A DNA stretch of 64,000 nucleotides from Streptomyces radicis (GTDB lineage Bacteria; Actinomycetota; Actinomycetes; Streptomycetales; Streptomycetaceae), in NCBI RefSeq assembly GCF_003626575.1, contig NZ_RBDY01000008.1, positions 172,032-236,031 on the forward strand, read 5' to 3'. The notes under the pieces are model-generated. The model was not told where the DNA came from. It was given only the letters and a program-made list of their open reading frames with translations, and did not search any database. This document shows, one piece after another, positions 29,806 to 37,805 of the stretch (within the stretch, counting starts at the first letter, position 1; each line of letters begins with the position of its first letter). A program made the translations under genes and the position numbers.

Positions 29806-29919
29806 GTGTTCCCGCACCCGTTCCCGCACGACCGACTGCACCTACTGCGCGCCGCCGAGTTGGAGCGCGCCGCCCGGCTCAGCAGGCTGCTGCACGCCGT
29901 CAGGAGACGGCGCCGGTGA
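29806..29919 (+). CDS. Small basic helical protein upstream of LAL regulator 1 (37 aa)
   Basis: GTG 29806 lies 7 nt after GGAGG. The 37-residue product opens MFPHPFPHDRLHLLRAAELE and continues as an Arg/Leu/Ala amphipathic helix ending in five arginines. A second small protein of similar character sits in the same position ahead of the other LAL gene. I recognise no family. It could be a regulatory small protein or a leader ORF. Confidence 0.45.
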   Translation: MFPHPFPHDRLHLLRAAELERAARLSRLLHAVRRRRR

Positions 29920-29957
29920 GCGGCGTCCTCGCGGTCAGGGGGATAAGCGGTACCGCG

Positions 29958-29980
29958 CTGTCGGAGCGGCGTGCGATGCT
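29958..29980 (+). promoter_or_regulatory. PafBC/RecA-independent-type promoter of LAL regulator 1
   Basis: CTGTCGGAG (29958-29966), 8 nt, then GATGCT (29975-29980) and 7 nt later the GTG start. This resembles the actinobacterial RecA-independent damage promoter TTGTCRGTG-N8-TAnnnT. It is a weaker match than the equivalent site at the second LAL gene, but shares its spacing and the GTGCxATGCT core. Confidence 0.5.
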
Positions 29981-29987
29981 CGTCGAC

Positions 29988-32900
29988 GTGGAGAGCCGCA
30001 GTGTCAGCCCCGTCTTCGTGGGTCGCGGCCGGGAGTTGGCCGAGCTGTCGAAGGGGCTCGGCCTGGCCGGGCGGCACGAGCCGCAGGCGTTCGTCATCGG
30101 CGGCGAGGCGGGCGTGGGGAAGACGAGGCTGCTCGAGGAGTTCCTGGCCGGTGCCAGGGCCGCGGGGGCCGTCACCGCCGTGGGCGGGTGCGTGGAGCTG
30201 GGCGCCGACGGCCTGCCGTTCGCCCCGTTCGCCGCCGTGCTGCGCGCGCTGCACCGGCACTTCGGCCCGGAGCTGACCGAGGCCGCGGCGGGGCGCGAGG
30301 GCGAGCTGGCCGGGCTGCTGCCCGAGCTGGCCGGGGCAGGGCGGCCCGCGGGCGACGCACCCGACCGGGCCAGGCTGTTCGAGCTGACCGCCCGCCTGCT
30401 CGAGCGGCTCGCGGCCGAGCGCCCCCTGGTCGTCGCCGTCGAGGACGTGCACTGGGCCGACCGCTCCACGCGCGAGCTCCTCGGCTACCTCGTCCGCTCG
30501 GTGCGGGGCGCGCGGCTCCTGCTGCTCGCCACCTACCGCTCCGACGACATCCACCGCCGCCATCCGCTGCGGCCCTTCCTCGCCGAGCTCGACCGGCTGC
30601 GGACGGTGCGCCGGATCGAGCTGGCCCGCTTCACCCAGGGGGAGGTCTCCGCGCAGCTCGCCGGGATCATCGGGGCACCCCCGCGGCCGGGGCACGCCCT
30701 GTCGGTGTTCGAGCGCTCCGAGGGGAACGCGTTCTTCGTCGAGGAGCTGGCCACGGGGCGCCCGGGCGGCGGGCTCAGCCAGACGCTGCGCGACCTGCTG
30801 CTGGTGCGCGTCGAGGCGCTGCCCGAGGAGGTCCAGGAGGTGCTGCGGGTCGCCGCGGAGGCCGGTGCCTCCGTGGAGTACGCGCTGCTGCGCGCGGTCG
30901 TCGGCCTCACCGAGCCCGAGCTGCTCGCCGCGCTGCGCGCCGCGGTGGGCGCCCACCTGCTCGCCCCGACCGACGACGGCGACGGCTACCGCTTCCGGCA
31001 CGCCCTCGTCCGCGAGGCCGTCGCCGACGACCTGCTCCCCGGGGAGCGCGCCAGGCTCGCCCGCCGCCTGGCCGAGGCGCTCGAGCGCGAGCGCGGCCTC
31101 GTCCCCGAGGACGAGCTCGCCGCCCGCCTGGCCAGCCACTGGTACCACGCGGGGGACCGGGCCAAGGCGCTGCCCGCCGTCCTGGACGCCGCCGCGCAGG
31201 CGTACCAGCGATACGCGTACGCCGAGCAGCTGCGCCTGCTCGAGCGCGCGATGGAGCTGTGGGACGCGGTCCCCGACGAGGCAAGGGACGGGCTGCGGCC
31301 CGTCGGTCCCGTGTGGGGCTATCCGACGGACCCGGCGGACCAGGGGCCGCTGAGCTATGTGGACCTGCTGGCCGAGGCCACCAGGTCGGCGGTGTTCTCC
31401 GGGCAGCCTGACCGCACGCTGGCCATGAGCAAGCGGGCCCTGCGCCTGATCGACGAGCGGCGCGAGCCGTTGCGCGCCGCCTGGTTCTGGCTGCAACGGG
31501 CCTGGGTCTCCGAGGGGTTGGGCCGCGGCGACGGCTGGCCCGAGCTGGTGCGCGCCCAGGAGCTGGTCCGCGGGCTGCCGCCGTCGTTCGTGCCCGCCCA
31601 GGTGCTGGCGCTGACCGCGTCCTGGCAGTCGGTGGGGCGGCGCTCGCCCGAGGTGATCGAGCTGGCCGAGCGCGCGGTGGCGATGGCCCGCCTGGTGGGC
31701 GCGGAGAGCACCGAGCGGTACGCCAGGATCACGCTCGCCTGCCTGCGCACCGACGCGGGGGAGGGGGAGGACGGGCTGGCCGAGCTGTTCCACCTCCTCG
31801 ACCGGATCCTGGAGCGCCGGGAGATCAGCCTGCTCGGCCGCTGCCTGGTCAATGTCCAGTCCGCGCTCGGCATCCAGGGCGACTTCCAACGGGCCGCCGA
31901 GTTCGTCGACACGGCCCTGCGCCTGGTCGACCGGTACGGGCTCAGGGAGCCGAGGCGCTGGCTGCTGTCCAACCACGCCCATGTGCTGGTCCAGCTGGGC
32001 CGCTGGCGGGAGGCGGCCAGCACCGTGGTGGCGGCGGAGCACCGGTCGATGAACATCTCGCCCCGCATGTTCGCGACGTTGACCGGCGGCCAGCTGGCCG
32101 CGCTGCGCGGCGATCTCGCGGAGGCCAAGGCGCGGGTCGCCCTCGCCCGCGGCGAGATCACCACCCCCGACCTGCGGCCCTCGTTCGTGCTCCAGCTGGG
32201 CACGGTCGAGCTGGAGATCGCCGCCGTGGAGGGGCGGATCGAGGCGGGCAGGGAGGCGTTCAGGGCGGCGACGGCGCCGGGGCTGCCGTCGTTCACCTCG
32301 GGCCTGGCCTGGATCCTGGTGCTCACCGCGGCGCGGGTCGAGGCCGAGTGCCGGGGCCTGCCCGCTGCCGACCGGGACAGGGCCGCCGCGCTCGCCCATG
32401 TGCGAACGGTCATGGGCGGCCTGGCGCGGACGGCCCCCGTGTGGGCGGCGATCGGGGCGTACGCGGACGCCCAGCTGCGGCGGGCCGAGGGCCGCGACAC
32501 CCCGGACCAGTGGGCGGCGGTGGTCGGGGCCCTCGAGCCGCTCGGGCTGCTCCACCACGTGGCGGAGGCGCGGTACTGCTGGGCGGAGTCGCTGCTGGCG
32601 GAGGGCGGCACCCTGGGCCGGGAGCGCGCGGCCGAGGCGCTGCGCCCGGCGCTCAAGACGGCGCGCGAGCTGGAAGCACGCCCCCTGGAGGAACGGGCCC
32701 GGCGTCTCGTGGCGCGCGGCCGCCTCGCCCTGACGGAACCCGAGCCCGAACGCACCACCGCGGGGGCGGCGGGCGGCGACGCGTCGTTCGGCCTGACGCC
32801 CAGGGAGCGGGACGTGCTGGCGCTCGTGGCGGCGGGCCGGAGCAACCGGCAGATAGCCGAGGAGCTGTTCATCTCGCCCAAGACGGCCAGCGTGCACGTC

Positions 32901-32993
32901 TCCCACATCCTCACCAAGCTCGGGGTCTCGGGCCGGGGCGAGGCCGCCGCGCTCGCCCATCGGCTCCAACTGGTGCCCGCGCCGGGCGCGTAA
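29988..32993 (+). CDS. LAL-type transcriptional regulator 1 (AAA ATPase, TPR-like middle, LuxR HTH)
   Basis: This 1001-residue regulator has Walker A GGEAGVGKT at 38-46, Walker B region LVVAVEDVHWAD, a sensor-like ATYRSDDIHRRHPLRPFL block, a long helical TPR-like middle and a C-terminal LuxR HTH (LTPRERDVLALVAAGRSNRQ then IAEELFISPKTASVHVS). GTG 29988 is chosen because it follows a -10-like hexamer by 7 nt (leaderless) and then aligns residue for residue with the N-terminus of its neighbour (SPVFVGRG at 7-14 in both). LAL proteins are usually ATP-dependent activators responding to small ligands. The targets are unknown and no biosynthetic cluster surrounds it. The second LAL gene follows. Confidence 0.92.
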   Translation: MESRSVSPVFVGRGRELAELSKGLGLAGRHEPQAFVIGGEAGVGKTRLLEEFLAGARAAGAVTAVGGCVELGADGLPFAPFAAVLRALHRHFGPELTEAAAGREGELAGLLPELAGAGRPAGDAPDRARLFELTARLLERLAAERPLVVAVEDVHWADRSTRELLGYLVRSVRGARLLLLATYRSDDIHRRHPLRPFLAELDRLRTVRRIELARFTQGEVSAQLAGIIGAPPRPGHALSVFERSEGNAFFVEELATGRPGGGLSQTLRDLLLVRVEALPEEVQEVLRVAAEAGASVEYALLRAVVGLTEPELLAALRAAVGAHLLAPTDDGDGYRFRHALVREAVADDLLPGERARLARRLAEALERERGLVPEDELAARLASHWYHAGDRAKALPAVLDAAAQAYQRYAYAEQLRLLERAMELWDAVPDEARDGLRPVGPVWGYPTDPADQGPLSYVDLLAEATRSAVFSGQPDRTLAMSKRALRLIDERREPLRAAWFWLQRAWVSEGLGRGDGWPELVRAQELVRGLPPSFVPAQVLALTASWQSVGRRSPEVIELAERAVAMARLVGAESTERYARITLACLRTDAGEGEDGLAELFHLLDRILERREISLLGRCLVNVQSALGIQGDFQRAAEFVDTALRLVDRYGLREPRRWLLSNHAHVLVQLGRWREAASTVVAAEHRSMNISPRMFATLTGGQLAALRGDLAEAKARVALARGEITTPDLRPSFVLQLGTVELEIAAVEGRIEAGREAFRAATAPGLPSFTSGLAWILVLTAARVEAECRGLPAADRDRAAALAHVRTVMGGLARTAPVWAAIGAYADAQLRRAEGRDTPDQWAAVVGALEPLGLLHHVAEARYCWAESLLAEGGTLGRERAAEALRPALKTARELEARPLEERARRLVARGRLALTEPEPERTTAGAAGGDASFGLTPRERDVLALVAAGRSNRQIAEELFISPKTASVHVSHILTKLGVSGRGEAAALAHRLQLVPAPGA
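32772..32887 (+). repeat. HTH-coding segment shared with LAL 2 (copy A)
   Basis: This 116-bp segment is identical to 36203-36318 except for one silent C/T difference, while flanking coding DNA of the two paralogues diverges clearly. It encodes GGDASFGLTPRERDV through SPKTA, including most of the HTH. Confidence 0.9.
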
Positions 32994-33138
32994 GGCCCCC
33001 TCGCGCTCCCCTAAGGACCCCGGGGCGTGGGAAGTTGCGGAAGCTGCCCGATGTGGCGCCCCCACCTGGGATCGGAGTCTTGGGGTACCGGGACGTCCGG
33101 TGACCGGCCCAGCGGCCGGAGCCCCTTGGGAGAGCACC

Positions 33139-33375
33139 ATGCTGTACGACATCGACGCCGTGCGGGCCAGGATCGCCGAGCTCCGTCGGGAGGCCGAGAG
33201 CGACCGTGTGGCCGCCGCGGTGCTGAGGGAGCGGCGGGCCCGTCTCGCCGAGGCGCGCGCCGCGAAGCGCGCCGGGGAGCGGGCCGAGAGGCGCGCCGGG
33301 GGACGGTCGACCGGCTCGCGGCGGGCGGCGGCGGGCGCGCGGTGGCGGCCCTCCCGCAGGGGAGCCGGGGCCTGA
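33139..33375 (+). CDS. Small basic helical protein between the LAL genes (78 aa)
   Basis: ATG 33139 is preceded by GGGAGAG. The protein begins MLYDIDAVRARIAELRREAE and stays predicted-helical and Arg/Ala/Glu-rich to about residue 50, then becomes a basic Arg/Gly/Ser tail. A short coiled coil is plausible. It ends 46 nt before LAL 2. Like the 37-residue ORF ahead of LAL 1, it occupies the slot directly upstream of a LAL promoter. No known family. Confidence 0.6.
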   Translation: MLYDIDAVRARIAELRREAESDRVAAAVLRERRARLAEARAAKRAGERAERRAGGRSTGSRRAAAGARWRPSRRGAGA

Positions 33376-33391
33376 CGCGGGCTCGGAAGCG

Positions 33392-33414
33392 TTGTCAGTG
33401 GTGTGTGCCATGCT
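33392..33414 (+). promoter_or_regulatory. PafBC/RecA-independent DNA-damage-type promoter of LAL regulator 2
   Basis: TTGTCAGTG (33392-33400), 8 nt, CATGCT (33409-33414), then 7 nt to ATG 33422. The first element is an exact match to the consensus known from mycobacterial RecA-independent damage genes (TTGTCRGTG-N8-TAnnnT). The -10 has C instead of T at its first position. The geometry implies transcription starting at or one base before the A of ATG. Confidence 0.65.
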
Positions 33415-33421
33415 TCACGAC

Positions 33422-36400
33422 ATGCGGACCAATCCCCTCAGCCCGGTATTCGTCGGACGCGGCCCCGAGCGCGCCGCGCTGGCCGAGGGGCTCGCCGCGG
33501 CCGACGCGGGCGGGCCCCAGGCCGTGCTGATCGGCGGCGAGGCGGGGGTGGGGAAGACGCGCCTGGTCGATCAGTTCCTCGACGAGGCCAGGGCCCTCGG
33601 GGCGTTGACCGCCGTCGGCGCCTGTGTGGAGGCGGGGGCGGACGGCCTGCCGTTCGCCCCGGTGTCCATGGTCCTGCGCGCGCTGCACCGCCAGCTCGGC
33701 GAGGAGCTGACGCGAGCGGCCACCGGCTTCGGTGGCGAGCTGGCGCGGCTGCTCCCCGAGTTGGGGGAGCCGACGGCGCCCATGGGCACGGCGCGCGATG
33801 TCGAGGTGCGCGCCCGCCTGTTCGAGCTGACGGCCCGGCTGCTCGAGTCGCTGGCCCAGGAGCGCCTGCTGGTCCTGGCCATCGAGGACCTGCACTGGTC
33901 GGACCGCTCCACGAGAGAGCTGCTCGCCTATCTCTTCAGGTCGCTCCAGCGCGGGCGGCTGCTGATCATCACGACCTACCGCTCGGACGACATCCACCGG
34001 CGCCATCCGCTGCGCCCTTTCCTGGGCGAGCTGGACCGGCTGCGCACGGTCCGCCGCCTCGAGCTCGACCGCTTCACGCGCGACGAGGTGCGCAGCCAGC
34101 TCGCCGGGATCAGGGGCAGCCAGCCGTCCGATGACCTGCTCGACCACGTCTACCGCCGCTCGGACGGGAACGCCTTCTTCGTCGAGGAGCTGGCGAGCGT
34201 CTCCTGCGGCGCCAGGCCCGGCATGATCAGCGACTCGGTGCGCGACCTGCTGCTCGTGCGCGTGGAGGCGCTGCCCGAGACCGCGCAGCGGGTGGTGAGG
34301 ATCGCGGCCGAGGGCGGCTCCTGCGTGGAGTACGGGCTGCTGCGCGCCGTCGTGGGCCTGGGCGAGGACGAGCTGATCGAGGCGCTGCGCTCCGCGGTGG
34401 GCGCCAGCATCCTCATCCCCCAGGACGACGGCTCGTACGGGTTCAGGCACGCCCTGGTGCGCGAGGCGGTGGACGACGACCTGCTGCCGGGCGAGCGGTC
34501 CCGGATCAGCCGCCGGTTCGCCGAGGTGCTCGAGGCGGCGCCCGAGCTGGTGGCGTCGGAGCAGCGGCCCGCCCGCCTCGCGACGTACTGGTACCACGCC
34601 CACGACCCGGCCAAGGCGCTGCCCGCGGTGGTCAGCGCGGCCACCGACGCGCGGTGCCGTCACGCGTACGCCGAGCAGCTGCACCTGCTGGAGCGCGGCC
34701 TCGAGCTGTGGGACAGCGCCCCCGACGAGGTGCGCAGCGGGCTGCGGGTCGCGTACGAGGCCGAGTCCTATCCGCTGTGCGCGTGCGACGACCCCGCGCT
34801 GAGCTTTCTCGACATGCTGGCCGAGATGACGCTCGCGGCCCGCTTCGCGGGCGAGCCCGAGCGCGGCCTGTCCGTGGTCAAGCGGGCCCTGCGGGTCCTG
34901 GACACGATGGAGGGCGTGGGGCATCCGTTGCGCGCGGCGTGGTTCTGGACGGAGCGGTCGCGGCTGACGCGCTGGCTAGGCCGGGGCAGCGGCTGGGACG
35001 AGCTGGGCACGGCGCAGCGGCTGTTGGAGGGCTTCCCGCCGTCCGGCGTGCACGCGCGGGTCCTCACCGAGGCCGCAGCGTGGGGCGCGGTGCACCAGCC
35101 CGACGAGGACAGCCTGGCGCTGGCCGAGCGGGCCGTGGAGCTGTGCCGCGAGGTCGGCGACGAGAAGGCCGAGGTGGACGCGCTGCTGAGCAGGGGCGCG
35201 CTGCTGGTCGAGATCGGCAGGGGCGAGGAGGGCCTGGCCGACATGCGGGCGGTGGCCGAGCGGGTCAAGCGGTTCGACCTGGTCGCCGCCTTCACCCGCA
35301 GCCATGTGAACCTCCAGTCCGTCCTGGAGTCGATGGGCCGCTCCGACGAGTCCCTCGCCGTGGCCAACGAGGGCATCAGGCTCGCCCACCGGTACGGGCT
35401 GCGGGACACCCAGTCCTGGATCCACGGGAATCGCGCGGACGCCCTCTTCTCCCTGGGGCGCTGGGACGAGTCGGAGGCCGCGGCGGTCGACGCGCGCCGC
35501 ACGGCCCAGCACCCGGTCACCGTCTCGCTTGCCGCCGAGCGCCTGGTCCGCCTGGCGCTGGCCCGCGGCGACCTGGAGACGGCCGAGACCGAGCTGGCGC
35601 TGATGAGCGAGCACGGCAGCGTCGCCCCCCAGTACGCCCACCCCCAGGCGCACTACCGGATCACGCTGGCCGCGCTGCGCGGCCGCATCCTGGACGCCCG
35701 CCAGCTTCTCGCGGAGGCGATACGCGAAGGGCTCGCGCCCGGCACCGGCGTCTACACCTGGCCCATGGTGGACGCGGGAGCGCAGGCGGAGTCCGCCGCG
35801 CGCGGGGTGCCCGCCGCCGAGCCAGGGGCGTCGGAAGCGATCGCGGCGATACGGGAGTTCGCCGCGACGCTGCCGCGGCGCTATCCGGTCTGGGCGGCCT
35901 GGGCCCAGCTGGTGGAGGCCGAGCTGCGCCGGGCCGACGGGACGGCGCGGGCGGCCGACTGGGCCGCCGTGGCCGAGGCGTTCGACGGCCTGTCCCGCCC
36001 GTTCCAGCGGGCCAGGGTCGAGCTGCGGTGGGCGGAGGCGCTGGTCGCCGAGGGCGACCGGGAGCGCGCGGCCGAGCTGCTCGCGCGGGCGCATGCGGCG
36101 GCGCGCCCGATGGGCGCGCGCCTGCTGGTCGAGGAGGCGGAGCGGCTGGCCCAGCGGGCGCGGCTGCCGCTGACGCCCGAGCAGGCGCGGGCCGAGGGGC
36201 CCGGCGGCGACGCGTCGTTCGGTCTGACGCCCAGGGAGCGGGACGTGCTGGCGCTCGTGGCGGCGGGCCGGAGCAACCGGCAGATAGCCGAGGAGCTGTT
36301 CATCTCGCCCAAGACGGCGAGCGTCCATGTCTCCAACATCCTGGCGAAGCTCGAGGTCTCGGGCCGGGGCGAGGCCGCCGCGCTGGCCCACCGCCTCGGC

Positions 36401-36439
36401 ATCGTGGGCGCCGAGCGGGACGCGACCCCCGCCGCCTGA
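33422..36439 (+). CDS. LAL-type transcriptional regulator 2 (AAA ATPase, TPR-like middle, LuxR HTH)
   Basis: This 1005-residue paralogue of the preceding regulator has Walker A GGEAGVGKT at 38-46, Walker B region LVLAIEDLHWSD, TTYRSDDIHRRHPLRPFLGE, a helical middle and a C-terminal LuxR HTH nearly identical to LAL 1 at DNA level. ATG 33422 follows CATGCT by 7 nt and gives an N-terminus of the same length as LAL 1 (MRTNPLSPVFVGRG). The identical recognition helix implies shared DNA targets. The divergent ATPase/TPR part implies different inputs. It converges with the PQQ-type dehydrogenase (32 nt). Confidence 0.93.
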   Translation: MRTNPLSPVFVGRGPERAALAEGLAAADAGGPQAVLIGGEAGVGKTRLVDQFLDEARALGALTAVGACVEAGADGLPFAPVSMVLRALHRQLGEELTRAATGFGGELARLLPELGEPTAPMGTARDVEVRARLFELTARLLESLAQERLLVLAIEDLHWSDRSTRELLAYLFRSLQRGRLLIITTYRSDDIHRRHPLRPFLGELDRLRTVRRLELDRFTRDEVRSQLAGIRGSQPSDDLLDHVYRRSDGNAFFVEELASVSCGARPGMISDSVRDLLLVRVEALPETAQRVVRIAAEGGSCVEYGLLRAVVGLGEDELIEALRSAVGASILIPQDDGSYGFRHALVREAVDDDLLPGERSRISRRFAEVLEAAPELVASEQRPARLATYWYHAHDPAKALPAVVSAATDARCRHAYAEQLHLLERGLELWDSAPDEVRSGLRVAYEAESYPLCACDDPALSFLDMLAEMTLAARFAGEPERGLSVVKRALRVLDTMEGVGHPLRAAWFWTERSRLTRWLGRGSGWDELGTAQRLLEGFPPSGVHARVLTEAAAWGAVHQPDEDSLALAERAVELCREVGDEKAEVDALLSRGALLVEIGRGEEGLADMRAVAERVKRFDLVAAFTRSHVNLQSVLESMGRSDESLAVANEGIRLAHRYGLRDTQSWIHGNRADALFSLGRWDESEAAAVDARRTAQHPVTVSLAAERLVRLALARGDLETAETELALMSEHGSVAPQYAHPQAHYRITLAALRGRILDARQLLAEAIREGLAPGTGVYTWPMVDAGAQAESAARGVPAAEPGASEAIAAIREFAATLPRRYPVWAAWAQLVEAELRRADGTARAADWAAVAEAFDGLSRPFQRARVELRWAEALVAEGDRERAAELLARAHAAARPMGARLLVEEAERLAQRARLPLTPEQARAEGPGGDASFGLTPRERDVLALVAAGRSNRQIAEELFISPKTASVHVSNILAKLEVSGRGEAAALAHRLGIVGAERDATPAA
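36203..36318 (+). repeat. HTH-coding segment shared with LAL 1 (copy B)
   Basis: Partner of 32772-32887, with one mismatch in 116 bp. Both sides drop abruptly to ordinary paralogue divergence, consistent with recent gene conversion or strong constraint. Confidence 0.9.
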
Positions 36440-36471
36440 GCCGGGGCCCGCCCGGGTACCCCTCGGCAGGC

Positions 36472-37683
36472 CTACGAGACGCGCAGCCGCAGGATCCGGT
36501 CGTCGGGGCCCTCGGGGGTGCCCCGGGTGTCGGTCTCGTTGGTCACCAGCAGCAGCTCGTCGTCGCCCGTGGCGAGGAGCGAGCGCAGCCGCCCGTACTC
36601 GCCCTCGAAGAACGCCTGGGGCTCGGCCACGGGCTCGCTGCCGTCCAGCGGGATCCGCCAGAGCCGTTCGCCGCGCAGCGAGGCCATCCACAGCGAGCCC
36701 GCGCCGTACTCGAGGCCGCTGGGCGACGCCTCCGCCGGGGGCCACTGCTCGACCGGGTCGATGAACCCCTGGTCCTCGCCGCCCTCGCCCTCGACCTCGG
36801 GCCAGCCGTAGTTCCCGCCCGGCTCGATCCGGTTCAGCTCGTCCCACGTGTCCTGGCCGAACTCCGCGGACCACAGCGTTCCCCTGGAGTCCCAGGCCAG
36901 GCCCTGCACATTGCGGTGGCCCGACGAGTGGACGTACGAGCCGGGGTCGACGTTGTCCTCGGGGACCTGGCCGGTGTCGGGGTCGATGCGCAGGATCTTG
37001 CCCGCCAGCGAGCCGGGGTCCTGCGCGGTCGCCGGGTCGCCCGCGTCGCCGGTGGAGGCGTAGAGCATGCCGTCGGGGCCGAACGCCAGGCGTCCGCCGT
37101 TGTGGGTCGCCTCCCCGCGTGGGATACCGGTCAGCAGGTGGTCGCCCGGGGTCAGCCGCTCGCCCTCGGGCGCCGACGCGTCATAGGTGAACGCCGTGAT
37201 CCGGTTGTCGTCGGCGGCGGTCAAGTAGGCGTACAGGCGGTTGTTCGAGGCGAAGTCCGGGTGGGCCGCGAGGCCGAGCAGCCCGCCCTCGCCCGGCTCG
37301 TCCGGCAGCTCGGGCACCTCGCCCGCCACGCCGACCTCGCCCGAGTCGGCCGCGACCACGTGCACGGTGCCGCCGTCGCGCGAGCCCACCAGCAGGTCGC
37401 CGTCCGGGAGCTCGACGATGCCCCAGGGCGATTCGAGCCCCTCCGCGACCGTCTCCACCACCTCGGCCGAGCCGTCGGCGGGGGCGGCGGTCGGCGTCGG
37501 GGAGCCGCCCGGCCCCTCGCCCTCGTCCGACTCCGACGGGGAGGCCGACGACTCGGGGGCGGCCGCGTCGCCTCCGTCGTCTTCGTCGCCGCCGTCGTCG
37601 GATGAGCAGCCCGCGGTCAGCAGGCCGAGCGCGGCGACCGCCGCCACCCAGCCGCGCGCCCGGCCCCGCATCGTCACCTTCAT
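36472..37683 (-). CDS. PQQ-dependent sugar dehydrogenase-like lipoprotein
   Basis: This 403-residue exported lipoprotein has a signal with lipobox LTAGC (Cys26), then a low-complexity Asp/Gly/Ser/Glu linker to about residue 75, then a six-bladed propeller of the soluble glucose/sorbosone dehydrogenase type. Motifs seen are SPWGIVELPDGDLLVGSRDG, LLGLAAHPDF, THNGGRLAFGPDGMLYASTG, GKILRIDPDTG and GHRNVQGLAWD. The His in THNGGRL and the GHRN motif are typical PQQ/Ca-site neighbours. The physiological substrate is unknown. ATG 37683 follows GGGGAGG. Confidence 0.9.
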   Translation of the reverse strand: MKVTMRGRARGWVAAVAALGLLTAGCSSDDGGDEDDGGDAAAPESSASPSESDEGEGPGGSPTPTAAPADGSAEVVETVAEGLESPWGIVELPDGDLLVGSRDGGTVHVVAADSGEVGVAGEVPELPDEPGEGGLLGLAAHPDFASNNRLYAYLTAADDNRITAFTYDASAPEGERLTPGDHLLTGIPRGEATHNGGRLAFGPDGMLYASTGDAGDPATAQDPGSLAGKILRIDPDTGQVPEDNVDPGSYVHSSGHRNVQGLAWDSRGTLWSAEFGQDTWDELNRIEPGGNYGWPEVEGEGGEDQGFIDPVEQWPPAEASPSGLEYGAGSLWMASLRGERLWRIPLDGSEPVAEPQAFFEGEYGRLRSLLATGDDELLLVTNETDTRGTPEGPDDRILRLRVS

Positions 37684-37805
37684 GGCAACCTCCCCGCTCG
37701 CCCCGCGTCCACGGCTTCAAGCACACCACATGCCACGCACGGACGCTGCTGCCCCGCGCGCCAACCGGGAAACCTCGGCGGGGGCCAGGCCCTACCCTGG
37801 CGGGC

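Noticed and set aside
29976..32993. Earlier starts for LAL 1 (GTG 29760 or ATG 29976)
   Set aside because: They would place the start inside or upstream of the -10 hexamer and destroy the N-terminal match with LAL 2.
29598..33152. A leftward open frame of about 1180 codons antisense to LAL 1, and a similar one near 34976-36874
   Set aside because: These mirror the GC-rich codon bias of the real genes. They are Arg/Gly/Gln/His-rich without recognisable motifs or ribosome binding sites, and the sense strand encodes complete LAL regulators.
29988..36439. The LAL pair as regulators of a secondary-metabolite cluster
   Set aside because: No polyketide, peptide or terpene synthesis genes are present; all neighbours are primary metabolism, translation or signalling genes.
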